From Nanobdellota archaeon (lineage in GTDB: Archaea; Nanobdellota; Nanobdellia; UBA10117; ARS21), in NCBI GenBank assembly GCA_014239585.1, contig JAAZYP010000003.1, positions 1 to 32,997 of the forward strand: a DNA stretch of 32,997 bases, given 5' to 3'. Under the pieces are notes generated by a model. That model was not told the DNA's origin. It saw only the letters and a list, made by a program, of their open reading frames with translations, and did not search any database. Positions 1 through 7,831 of the stretch are shown here, one piece after another. The position numbers and the translations under genes are program-made. Numbering within the stretch: position 1 is the first letter of the stretch; each line of letters starts with the position of its first letter.

Positions 1-253
1 GCATAAATCTGAACCAACTAAACCATTTGAATTTAGAACCTTTAGGATCATATTGATAAACTAAAAATTTATTATGCGTATCTTGATATGTTGAAGTCCA
101 AATACTTGGCCATATCCCAGAAGAATATCCTAACAAAGTATCTAATTTCAAAAAAGATCCGTCCTTCTTCAATGAATTCATAAACGGAGTATTCGGACCA
201 ATATAATCGGGACGTACTGCATCCAAAAAGAAAATTAAAGTTTTACTTTTCAT
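1..253 (-). CDS. Alkaline phosphatase superfamily hydrolase/transferase (N-terminal part, cut by window edge)
   Basis: The gene starts at 253 and its first 84 codons run open to the window edge. It begins MKSKTLIFFLDAVRPDYIG, the usual first strand and metal-binding Asp (D11) of the alkaline phosphatase/phosphodiesterase/sulfatase fold. About 35 residues later comes a GYSSGIWPSIWTS segment, where this fold carries its Ser/Thr nucleophile. No signal peptide is visible, so the visible part looks cytoplasmic. It overlaps the upstream GT4 gene by ATGA, so it is the next cistron of the glycan operon. In such loci, members of this superfamily often add or remove phospho-groups on glycans; that role is inference here. 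The C-terminal half, with the remaining metal ligands, lies outside the window, so the exact subfamily cannot be fixed. Confidence 0.72.
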   Translation of the reverse strand, partial: MKSKTLIFFLDAVRPDYIGPNTPFMNSLKKDGSFLKLDTLLGYSSGIWPSIWTSTYQDTHNKFLVYQYDPKGSKFKWFSWFRFM

Positions 254-1236
254 TTTTTTAGTTTACCAAAAGCATTCTTAAACTTTACTGATTGAGATTT
301 ATCATTTATTTTTTCTGATTTAGATTTTAATGATTTTAGTAAGTTTAGTTTATCAGTATTACTCAAACTCATAAGTTCAATAATTTTATTTGATATATCA
401 ACTACACTTTTTTCATTACAAATAATTTTGGATTCAGTTAGTACCTCATTATTACCGTTTTTTCTACCAGTGATAGGTATTACTCCACTCAACGAATACT
501 CCAAACCATTGCATCCAAACGGCTCGAAATTTGAAACATTATATCCAATCAAACTATTATTTAATTCAGAATTAAGATTCTTAACAAATCCCTTAAACTC
601 AATTTTGACACCCAAATCTGATGCAAGTGACTTCAAATTATCTGAATTTCCTGGACCAATAAACACCAATCGACTTTCTGGAATTTTCATCTTAACTTTT
701 ACGAAAGCCTTAATCAATCGTTCGAGATTCTTTTCAGATGAAATTCTACCCACGTGAATAATTTGTTTAGAATTTAGATTTGGTTTAAATTTAAAGTTAT
801 TAACTTCCACTGGCGGATAAACAACTTCAGAATTAATTTTCAAATATTTTTTAATAGATTTAGCAGATAATACTGAATCCGAAATCACATAGTCGATTTT
901 ACCCAAGAATAAATTTAAAATTACCTTTTTCAAACCATTGAGATGGTTATAGTCCCGAAGAAATAGTAAATCGGCATCATGATAAATTATATTTATTTTT
1001 GGTCTCACGATTTTCAGTACGCTCGAGAAATAAACTCCTGACATACCCTCACATAGAAAATTTCCAGACGGATACTTAAAATAAAGATAAGGCAATCTCA
1101 AAAAAGTAAAAATTGGTATAAATATAATTGGAATATGATTAGGTATTGGCGTTATCAATTCCGAATTTACACTTTTTGCAAAAATTAGATGTGATCGGTG
1201 TGAATTAGGTACATTTTGAACAAAGTAATTTTTCAT
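250..1236 (-). CDS. GT4 family glycosyltransferase
   Basis: This 328-residue protein is a probable retaining GT-B glycosyltransferase of family GT4, transferring a sugar from a nucleotide donor to a growing lipid-linked glycan at the cytoplasmic face. The C-terminal domain has the typical VGRISSEKN segment (residues 162-170) and an E-x7-E motif (E238 and E246, in EPFGCNGLE) that binds the donor nucleotide. The N-terminal domain is somewhat short and carries a hydrophobic patch near residues 35-55, possibly for membrane association. It lies one base after the flippase stop codon and overlaps the next gene by four bases, so it is co-transcribed with the glycan operon. Donor and acceptor cannot be read from the sequence. 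Confidence 0.85.
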   Translation of the reverse strand: MKNYFVQNVPNSHRSHLIFAKSVNSELITPIPNHIPIIFIPIFTFLRLPYLYFKYPSGNFLCEGMSGVYFSSVLKIVRPKINIIYHDADLLFLRDYNHLNGLKKVILNLFLGKIDYVISDSVLSAKSIKKYLKINSEVVYPPVEVNNFKFKPNLNSKQIIHVGRISSEKNLERLIKAFVKVKMKIPESRLVFIGPGNSDNLKSLASDLGVKIEFKGFVKNLNSELNNSLIGYNVSNFEPFGCNGLEYSLSGVIPITGRKNGNNEVLTESKIICNEKSVVDISNKIIELMSLSNTDKLNLLKSLKSKSEKINDKSQSVKFKNAFGKLKK

Positions 1237-1237
1237 A

Positions 1238-2737
1238 TTAATTTTTTAGTTTATACAAATTTATAATATCATTTATTTGATTTATCGAAACAACTCTTAA
1301 AATAAATAATGATGCAATATAAATTACTCCTGATATTCCTACAACCGTAATCGTTTCAAGCCATATATTTGAAAACTCCAAATAATTTTTCAACAAATTT
1401 AATGTTCCGAGAAAGATGAATCCCGAAACAATTGAATATACTATTCCTTTAAAATCAATTGTTAATTCTTTAAATTTACGTGAAATGGCTCTAAAACTCA
1501 AAATACTCATTAGTGAATATCCAAATAAGGTAGATAGCGCTGCACCAACCAAACCATAAATTGGAATTAAAAATAAATTCAAACCGATATTAAAAATTGC
1601 TCCAATCGAAGTTATACGAAGATTTGATTTTGCCTTCTCTAACCCAATTAGAATATGAGTATTAATTACGAAAAATACAGATAACACCGAAGACAAACTT
1701 AAGATAGATAGTGCTTTTGCGGCAGGAAGATATTTATCTGTAAATAAAACCCGAATAACTAATTCCGGATAAACAATGAGTATCATTGCAATAGGCAATA
1801 ATAAAACAATATTTAATTTGTAAAGAACATTAACTAATTTATTCATAACTTCAAATTTTCGTTTAGAATACAATGATGCAGTTAAAGGAATCAAAATTAA
1901 AGTAAATGCGCTTGAGAAGAATAAAATTAATTTTGCAGTTGGAACCGCAACATTATACAGACCAACTTCTTCCAAATTTCTTAATGCAGTTAGCATAATT
2001 GTATCAGTATAATTCAAAACATAAACTCCAAACGCAAATAATACGTTCAGTAATGCAAATTTCTTAATTCTCGCATAATTCAAGGAAACATTAGTTATTT
2101 TTGTTTTTATTTTTTCCAAATGTTTAGCTTTAACTAAAAAATAAAAAATAAAACTCGGAATTGCATTTCCGATAAACAGTGCAAATATTGGGCTCCAAAT
2201 CCCAAATCCAAATAGTAGGAATAAATAAAGCAGTAAAAGTTGTACAATAATTTTAACTACCTCATAAAATGAATATAATTTTTGATCTTGAAAGGTCTGT
2301 AAAAGAGTATTTATGAAATTAAAGAAAATATCAATAAAGAAATAAACAAAACCCAGTGCGATAAATAAATAAAATGCAGCAACATCTCTGAAATAATAGG
2401 ACGATAAGAATTTTGAAGATAATAATACTAAGATCAAAAATAATATACCGTTTCTAATTTTATATCTCAAAAAATAATTAATCAATGAATTAAATTTCCC
2501 ATTTTTCCGTTTACTCAAAAATTCTGAACCAAATTTTTGAAATGCAGGAGAAATACCCATATCTATCATAGTAGTTGCAACCAAAAAGAAAGTTACAATA
2601 GAATAAAATAAACCATATTCATAAACGGTTAAATTCTGAATCAATAATAATCGATATAAAAATGCTAATGCTGCGGTAATTACAGTTGCACCACTTATCC
2701 AAATTCCACCACTTATCAATTTTCGTTTCAAACTCAT
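1238..2737 (-). CDS. Wzx-like oligosaccharide flippase (MOP superfamily)
   Basis: This 499-residue integral membrane protein has about 12-14 hydrophobic segments spread along its length. The N-terminus (KRKLISGGIWISGATVITA) followed by a segment with DMGISPAFQKF matches the start of polysaccharide biosynthesis/flippase proteins of the MOP (MATE-like) superfamily. The expected role is to move a lipid-linked glycan from the inner to the outer face of the membrane, where AglB could use it. It overlaps the GT9-like gene upstream by ATGA and is followed after one base by a GT4 gene. Its presence with aglB in one same-strand cluster supports a dedicated N-glycan or surface glycolipid pathway. Substrate specificity is not visible. 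Confidence 0.85.
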   Translation of the reverse strand: MSLKRKLISGGIWISGATVITAALAFLYRLLLIQNLTVYEYGLFYSIVTFFLVATTMIDMGISPAFQKFGSEFLSKRKNGKFNSLINYFLRYKIRNGILFLILVLLSSKFLSSYYFRDVAAFYLFIALGFVYFFIDIFFNFINTLLQTFQDQKLYSFYEVVKIIVQLLLLYLFLLFGFGIWSPIFALFIGNAIPSFIFYFLVKAKHLEKIKTKITNVSLNYARIKKFALLNVLFAFGVYVLNYTDTIMLTALRNLEEVGLYNVAVPTAKLILFFSSAFTLILIPLTASLYSKRKFEVMNKLVNVLYKLNIVLLLPIAMILIVYPELVIRVLFTDKYLPAAKALSILSLSSVLSVFFVINTHILIGLEKAKSNLRITSIGAIFNIGLNLFLIPIYGLVGAALSTLFGYSLMSILSFRAISRKFKELTIDFKGIVYSIVSGFIFLGTLNLLKNYLEFSNIWLETITVVGISGVIYIASLFILRVVSINQINDIINLYKLKN

Positions 2738-3561
2738 TTTAACACCTTAATTACTTTCTTGACAGATGGATTTTTAAGTTTTTTAACAATAACATCGCCC
2801 CAATTCAATATTTCAGAATTACTATTTAAAAATATGACCGCAGTATTTGTACCACTTGCAACCGCAACATGTGAAAATCCTGAATCGTTACCGATATACC
2901 AATCCAACTTAGATAATATTGCCGCAGATTTGCGTACAGATAATTTCCCCTTTACAAGATTAATTAGTTTATTTCCAAATTTAGATACAACTTCAGAATT
3001 ATATTTTGTATCATAACCCAGTAAGTATATTTCAAAATTTAATTTTATTAACTCAGAAATTAATGTAATATATTTATCGACTGACCAAGCTCTATCGATA
3101 GATCTGGATTCGATATTTATTCCAATCTTCGTTTTATTTGTGTTTTTTATATATTTATCTGAAGCCTTCAACTCATGTTTATTGAAATAGAATTTTGCTT
3201 TATTTGAAGGCAGATCTTCCTTTAGGATGGTTGGAGTACCAACCAAATTAGATAAAAACGAGAATAAATATTTGTTTTTTTGAGTAATGATGCATAAATC
3301 GTATTGTCTTATTTTATTTAATGCTGAAAGAATACATCCAAAGGATGCATAGATCTTTTCAAAAATAGAAATGTCCGTCGCTAGTATATCTAGGCGTTTA
3401 TCCACAATTAGTTTACCTGCTAACGGATTACCTGAATAACAATCCTTTATTATTGAACTTCCAATAACATCTGTTTTTTTACCAAAAGAGTGTAAAATTG
3501 AAGTTTCACGGATAGTGTCACCAACAATTCGTCCCCGAAAATTCCACATAACAACTTTCAT
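2734..3561 (-). CDS. GT9-like (heptosyltransferase family) glycosyltransferase, short form
   Basis: This 275-residue protein resembles family GT9 (ADP-heptose:LPS heptosyltransferases) but is shorter than the usual 330-370 residues. The N-terminal GRIVGDTIRETSIL segment matches the family's G-D signature, with D15 at the place of the catalytic Asp. The C-terminal half has the Rossmann core with WYIGNDSGFSHVAVASG, the family's conserved N-D-x-G-x-x-H donor-binding loop. It overlaps both neighbours by four bases. With the larger GT9 protein at 5785-6873, the locus encodes two GT9 members, so the glycan may contain two heptose or heptose-like residues. A different donor is possible because GT9 also covers non-heptose enzymes. 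Confidence 0.75.
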   Translation of the reverse strand: MKVVMWNFRGRIVGDTIRETSILHSFGKKTDVIGSSIIKDCYSGNPLAGKLIVDKRLDILATDISIFEKIYASFGCILSALNKIRQYDLCIITQKNKYLFSFLSNLVGTPTILKEDLPSNKAKFYFNKHELKASDKYIKNTNKTKIGINIESRSIDRAWSVDKYITLISELIKLNFEIYLLGYDTKYNSEVVSKFGNKLINLVKGKLSVRKSAAILSKLDWYIGNDSGFSHVAVASGTNTAVIFLNSNSEILNWGDVIVKKLKNPSVKKVIKVLK

Positions 3562-4209
3562 TTAATTCCAAAACCAAAACATACTTTCATTGAATTCATA
3601 ATTTTATTAAACGGAAAGTTAAATTCATCATTATCAAAGGTATTAAATTTAGTAAAGTTTGCCATATTAAAAAATCGTTTTAGCGATTCTTTATTATACG
3701 GTCTTATGTGAGTGGGATCATTATAAAATTCATAAGATGGTCTAGGTGTAAGGACAAACAATATTCCATTTTTTTTCAACATTTTTCTGGCCCGCTCAAA
3801 AAATACAGGAACATCCGATACGCTAAGATGTTCAATTAAATGTAAAGATACTATAAAATCAAATTTTTTAGAAGGTAATTTATCAGTAATTATGTTTTTA
3901 TTAATGAATTTTACATTTTTTGGAAGCATATTCTGGACGTTAGAAATATCCATCCCATACAATTCAGCGTTAGGTCGGACATTACGTATAAAATTTAAGA
4001 ATCCACCTTGAGCACAACCAATGTCTAATAATTTGATTTTACCCCCCCCCCCTTTGTTTGGAATTAGTCAGCAATTTATTCAAAATAAAGTAATATCTTG
4101 ATATAAACGGGCTTACAGACAAAATTTTAAATAAAATTTTTTTTAGAACACTCATCGGTTTATGATTAATAGAGTTATAATATTTTTCAGGATAAGATTC
4201 AAGACTCAT
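3558..4209 (-). CDS. Class I SAM-dependent methyltransferase, interrupted by frameshift at an 11-base G tract (possibly phase-variable)
   Basis: Two adjacent reading frames make one methyltransferase. The 5' part starts at ATG 4209 (ATGA overlap with the upstream GT4) and reads 52 residues into an 11-G tract (4042-4052), then hits TAA, giving a 56-residue product. After the tract, in another frame, the sequence continues KIKLLDIGCAQGGFL, the SAM-binding motif I, then VSLHLIEHL and a KNGILFVLTPRP strand typical of Methyltransf_11/23 proteins. With 10 G instead of 11, one open 216-residue protein results (…KQRGGGKIKLLDIGC…). The 3' part also has a possible TTG start at 3962, but that start would omit motif I and is unlikely to be functional. 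The likely job is O- or N-methylation of a sugar in the glycan. The frameshift could be a sequencing error or a real on/off switch; the rest of the gene shows no decay. Confidence 0.75.
4042..4052. repeat. Homopolymer tract of 11 C (G on the coding strand) inside the methyltransferase gene
   Basis: An uninterrupted run of 11 C on the plus strand lies inside the methyltransferase coding region, exactly where the reading frame breaks. It is exceptional in such an AT-rich window; I noticed no other G or C run approaching this length. Runs like this mutate by slipped-strand mispairing and underlie phase variation of surface-glycan genes in Campylobacter and Neisseria. They are also prone to length miscalls. 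Confidence 0.95.
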
Positions 4210-5339
4210 TTTATTAAAACACCCCTATACACTTTTAATATTTTGTTAGTCATAACAGCTAAAGTATGATTTTTATTTACCTTTGTGTAACCATTTAATC
4301 CAATTTTTTCCAAATGAGTTTTAGTCATATCTTTAATTTTCAAAATATATTTTGATAACACTTCAACATTTTTTGAAGGAATAACAAATCCATCCTTTCC
4401 TTGATAGATTAATGATTTATGCTCTCCAACATCAGTTACAAGAACAGGTAATTTTGCAGACCAAGCTTCAAGCAACGTTAAAGGTAAACCTTCAAATAAT
4501 GACGGAAGAATGAAACAATCTGACGAAACATAATAATTTTTCAATTTAGTATCGGATATTCTACCAGTGAATTTAACTAATTTATTCAATTTTAGCGTTT
4601 TAGATTTAGCTTGCAATTTATTGCTTTCAGGACCAGATCCGACGATAATAAATTCAACTCCATCCAACTTATTTTTAATTTGACTTAATGTGTCGAGTAA
4701 AATAGAAATCCCCTTCTGTGGATGCAGTCTACCAACAAATAAAAATCTAAATTTTTTAGAGCTCGTTTTAGTAATACCGCTAAATTTATTGACATCAATC
4801 GCGCTATGAATAACTTTAATTTTTTTATTCAAGTTTTTCATCTTGAAAAAAGTTCCATCAACACTAATTTCAGTATCATAAATTATTCCTGTCTGTAAAA
4901 ATCTTTCAAATATTCCTAGACCCAACGCAAACGGATTAAAACCATACATTTGAAAAATAGATTTTATTCCACTACCATGAACTGTATATACTATTGGAAT
5001 TCCTAAATATTTACTCATAATTTTTCCTGGTAAACCAGCTAAATTCGCATGAGCATGGATTAAATCATATTGTTTGGTTTTATTCAGTTTTTTAATTGCT
5101 CTACAAACATTAATACACCACTTCAATCGATTAATTATATTAAATTTTGATTTTGATTTACCTACTCGAATTACGTTAAAACCACCCAAGTTTGAAATCG
5201 TAGGTCTACCATCCAGATTCATAGTAAATAAATCGACATCATGACCTCTTTCCACCAACGTTCGAGATAAGTCAGAAGTATGTATTTGACCGCCTCCCCA
5301 TTGCGGTTTCCACGCATCAATCATCATACAAATTTTCAT
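4206..5339 (-). CDS. GT4 family glycosyltransferase
   Basis: This 377-residue GT-B glycosyltransferase of family GT4 has the N-terminal glycine-rich acceptor-domain signature WGGGQIHTSDLS (residues 14-25), the IHAHANLAG segment near 94-102, and VHGSG near 120. The C-terminal domain carries FVGRLHPQKG (201-210) and the E-x7-E donor-binding motif (E283 and E291 in EGLPLTLLE). Length and motif order are standard for the family. It sits between the heptose-phosphate nucleotidyltransferase and the methyltransferase genes, overlapping both by ATGA, so it belongs to the same operon and probably adds one sugar to the lipid-linked glycan. The donor sugar cannot be assigned from sequence. Confidence 0.9.
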   Translation of the reverse strand: MKICMMIDAWKPQWGGGQIHTSDLSRTLVERGHDVDLFTMNLDGRPTISNLGGFNVIRVGKSKSKFNIINRLKWCINVCRAIKKLNKTKQYDLIHAHANLAGLPGKIMSKYLGIPIVYTVHGSGIKSIFQMYGFNPFALGLGIFERFLQTGIIYDTEISVDGTFFKMKNLNKKIKVIHSAIDVNKFSGITKTSSKKFRFLFVGRLHPQKGISILLDTLSQIKNKLDGVEFIIVGSGPESNKLQAKSKTLKLNKLVKFTGRISDTKLKNYYVSSDCFILPSLFEGLPLTLLEAWSAKLPVLVTDVGEHKSLIYQGKDGFVIPSKNVEVLSKYILKIKDMTKTHLEKIGLNGYTKVNKNHTLAVMTNKILKVYRGVLIK

Positions 5340-5797
5340 TTTTTCATTTTTGATATTAAATCAGTGGTTGATTCAATTTTTTCTCCACTAAATAATATTT
5401 TTCCACCATATTTTTCCACAGATTCTCGTTCCAACAAATTTTCAGAATATTCGTTCCCTTTAACATGAATATTGGGTTTAATTATTTCTAACCAAGTTAA
5501 CGGAGTTTCTTCTTCAAAAACGAATGCGTAGTCAACACAATCCAATGCTGAAACTATCCGAACCCGTTTATTTTCAGAAATAATTGGTCTATCTTCAGAT
5601 TTGTATTTTTTAATTGATGAATCTGAATTCAAACCCACAATTAGAATGTCCCCTTGTTTTTTCGCGAATTCTAAATTGGATAAATGTCCCACATGTAACA
5701 TATCGAACGCACCGTTGGTAGTGACCAGTGTTTTAGATTCAGACCTCAGTTGCTTTACGAGTGATTCTAATTCAGATATATTAATTATTTTACCCAT
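5336..5797 (-). CDS. rfaE2: HldE C-domain type heptose-1-phosphate adenylyltransferase (stand-alone)
   Basis: This 153-residue nucleotidyltransferase matches the C-terminal half of bacterial HldE/RfaE, which makes ADP-D-glycero-beta-D-manno-heptose from the heptose 1-phosphate and ATP. Signature features are TTNGAFDMLHVGH (residues 26-38, with the H-x-G-H nucleotide motif), VGLNSDSS, an EDRPI segment, FEEETPL (94-100), and the closing STTDLI (143-148) that corresponds to the STT-x-I-I end of the family. Length agrees with stand-alone RfaE domain II proteins. It overlaps the GT9 gene by 13 bases and the following GT4 by four. The kinase half is encoded separately at 6863-7831. A cytidylyltransferase of the same fold with another substrate is possible, but the neighbours argue for heptose. 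Confidence 0.88.
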   Translation of the reverse strand: MGKIINISELESLVKQLRSESKTLVTTNGAFDMLHVGHLSNLEFAKKQGDILIVGLNSDSSIKKYKSEDRPIISENKRVRIVSALDCVDYAFVFEEETPLTWLEIIKPNIHVKGNEYSENLLERESVEKYGGKILFSGEKIESTTDLISKMKK

Positions 5798-6873
5798 AAT
5801 ATTTTTTTAGCCAACCGGACAATCTCCACAGGATTAATACGATTTATTCTTAAACCTCCATCTTCCTTAAATTCTTTCAAATGAACATTAATTAGAGGTC
5901 TGCCTTCGGATTTATATATGGAATGATTTTTTGAACCATATGGACTAAATCTAACTGGCGTATTTGGACCAAATAAACCGATTGTGGGTGTTCGCTGAGA
6001 AGCACCGACGTGCATCGGTCCAGTGTCATTTGAAATAACTAGATCTGATTTTGAAATCAAGCAAAATAAGTCTTTATTTTTTAATTTACCATTAGTGATT
6101 ATTGCCTTTGCATGATTCAATTCTGAATTTTTTAAGATAAGTTTATCATTTTCAATCTCTGAATTAGAATAACCTGTCAAAATGAAGCAAACATCTTTTC
6201 GATCTAATCGTTTCATAACTTTTGAAAAATTAATAGGAGACCAACATCTATTTTTATTTGTTGAACCAACACCACCGTGAATAATTATTTTTTTCTTATT
6301 TCCGATACCTTTCAATAAACGTTTAACTTTATTTTCAGAACCTAAACCATATTTAAGTTTTATCAGGTTTTTTGGAACAAAGTACTTTCCGATAGGTTTC
6401 ATCAGATCAAGAAATGTCAAAACAACATGTTGTTTATCATTGTAAATTATATTCGCATCCCATTTATCTTTACGGGAACAAGTATTGAATCCAATGGAGT
6501 AACCATTAATAAATTTAGCTAACCATAAAGATATGTTTACAAACGGTTCGGTATCAATGACAATATCATATTTATTTCGTAAAGATAAAATTTTTCTCAA
6601 ATCCTTTAATGGATTCAAGCTAATAATCTTCGATTTATTTATGAATTTTTGACCTAAGAATATATCTTTGTTAAATTTACTACATAATACGTCAACTTTG
6701 TAACCTTTCTTAGCTAGTTGAGAAATTAAAGGCAAAGTTAGAATACTTTCACCCATCGACCAAAGTCGAATGATTAGAATTCGCTTACCTTCCGGAAGGG
6801 ATTTGGAAGGAATCAAATCCAAAATGAAATTAAACTCTCCAATTAGATCATCTAAGATTTTTTTATTTTTCAT
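5785..6873 (-). CDS. GT9 family glycosyltransferase (heptosyltransferase-like)
   Basis: This 362-residue protein fits family GT9, which transfers L,D- or D,D-heptose from ADP-heptose. The N-terminal IIRLWSMGESILTLPLI segment aligns with the family's G-D-x-L-x-T-x-P start, but the residue at the catalytic Asp position is Glu (E42). The C-terminal domain shows HGGVGSTNKNRCWS (199-212), a TGYSNSE strand, and the ADP-binding loop VISNDTGPMHVGAS (279-292) followed by GLFGPNTP. It lies between the heptose kinase and the nucleotidyltransferase that would make its donor, overlapping both, which is strong context for heptose as the sugar. Acceptor unknown; it is presumably a dolichol-linked or lipid-linked glycan. 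Confidence 0.87.
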   Translation of the reverse strand: MKNKKILDDLIGEFNFILDLIPSKSLPEGKRILIIRLWSMGESILTLPLISQLAKKGYKVDVLCSKFNKDIFLGQKFINKSKIISLNPLKDLRKILSLRNKYDIVIDTEPFVNISLWLAKFINGYSIGFNTCSRKDKWDANIIYNDKQHVVLTFLDLMKPIGKYFVPKNLIKLKYGLGSENKVKRLLKGIGNKKKIIIHGGVGSTNKNRCWSPINFSKVMKRLDRKDVCFILTGYSNSEIENDKLILKNSELNHAKAIITNGKLKNKDLFCLISKSDLVISNDTGPMHVGASQRTPTIGLFGPNTPVRFSPYGSKNHSIYKSEGRPLINVHLKEFKEDGGLRINRINPVEIVRLAKKILWVK

Positions 6874-7831
6874 CAGTCAACTCTCTTTGAATTTCAATTA
6901 AAGATGTGCTTGCAGTTCCAGATTTAGATACAACCATCCCTGAACAAACATTAGCAAATTCTGATGAAAGTATAAAATCAGTATCTAAACTTGCTAAGAC
7001 AAATGCAGCTAATGCTGTATCTCCTGCACCACTAACATCTTTCAATTTTTTCTTATCAAAAATATCAATTTTTGTAGAGTTATTATTTTTGATTTCGTGA
7101 ATTAATGAACCTTTATTCCCTAAAGTTAGAAAGATATTGGAATTATATTTTTTCGATAAATTTAATGCAATTTCATCAACCTTCAATTCATTTCGTTGAA
7201 TACCTAAGGCCATCATTGCTTGCCTCAAATTAGGTTTTAGTAAATATACATTCTTAAACAAATCATATTTTTCAGGCTTTGAATCAACATAAATTGGCTT
7301 ATTTTTAGTTTTCAAATAATTAACAATTGACTCAGTAATAACGCCTTTTGCATAATCTGAAATTATAATTGCATCAATATCTTGAACGGAATCAATCATA
7401 TCCAAAATTTCTTTTTCAACATTACTGTCTACAATATTTCGAATCTTTTCAACATCTTTTCTTAATAAATGAGTATTTGATGCCACAAATCTCTTTTTGT
7501 GAGTTGTTGGAAAATTATCATAAATTAATCTATTTGTTATATTAAATTTATCCAAAAGAGAATTTATTTGTTTAGCACTATCGTCATTTCCTACAATACT
7601 AATTATTTCGACATTCGCACCCAAAGTACTAAGATTTAATGCAGAATTCCCTGCACCGCCCAACATATATTTGGAAGTATTTGGTTCAAATACTGGAACT
7701 GGAGCCTCAGGACTAATACGATTTGCAAAACCATAACAAAATTCATCAAGCATAATATCTCCAATTACTAAAATTTTTCTTTTACTGAAATTGTTTTTCT
7801 TAATAAAATTAAGAATTTTTGAATAATCCAT
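6863..7831 (-). CDS. rfaE1: HldE N-domain type heptose 7-phosphate kinase (PfkB/ribokinase family)
   Basis: This protein of about 322 residues matches the N-terminal kinase half of bacterial HldE/RfaE, which phosphorylates D-glycero-beta-D-manno-heptose 7-phosphate at C1. Numbering from an in-frame TTG two codons upstream, visible signatures are VIGDIMLDEF (24-33), the HldE hallmark ISPEAPVPVF (41-50), the sugar-binding MLGGAGNSALN (58-68), and the PfkB C-terminal motif DVSGAGDT (267-274) with catalytic Asp D273. I chose ATG 7831 over that TTG at 7837. It overlaps the end of gmhA by 23 bases and the next GT9 gene by 11. A PfkB-type kinase implies the beta-anomer, ADP-heptose branch rather than the GDP-heptose branch, which uses a GHMP kinase. 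Confidence 0.88.
   Translation of the reverse strand: MDYSKILNFIKKNNFSKRKILVIGDIMLDEFCYGFANRISPEAPVPVFEPNTSKYMLGGAGNSALNLSTLGANVEIISIVGNDDSAKQINSLLDKFNITNRLIYDNFPTTHKKRFVASNTHLLRKDVEKIRNIVDSNVEKEILDMIDSVQDIDAIIISDYAKGVITESIVNYLKTKNKPIYVDSKPEKYDLFKNVYLLKPNLRQAMMALGIQRNELKVDEIALNLSKKYNSNIFLTLGNKGSLIHEIKNNNSTKIDIFDKKKLKDVSGAGDTALAAFVLASLDTDFILSSEFANVCSGMVVSKSGTASTSLIEIQRELTDEK

Noticed and set aside
4134-4144. A/T run inside the methyltransferase gene as an alternative frameshift site
   Set aside because: The reading frame is continuous through it; the break maps precisely to the G tract.
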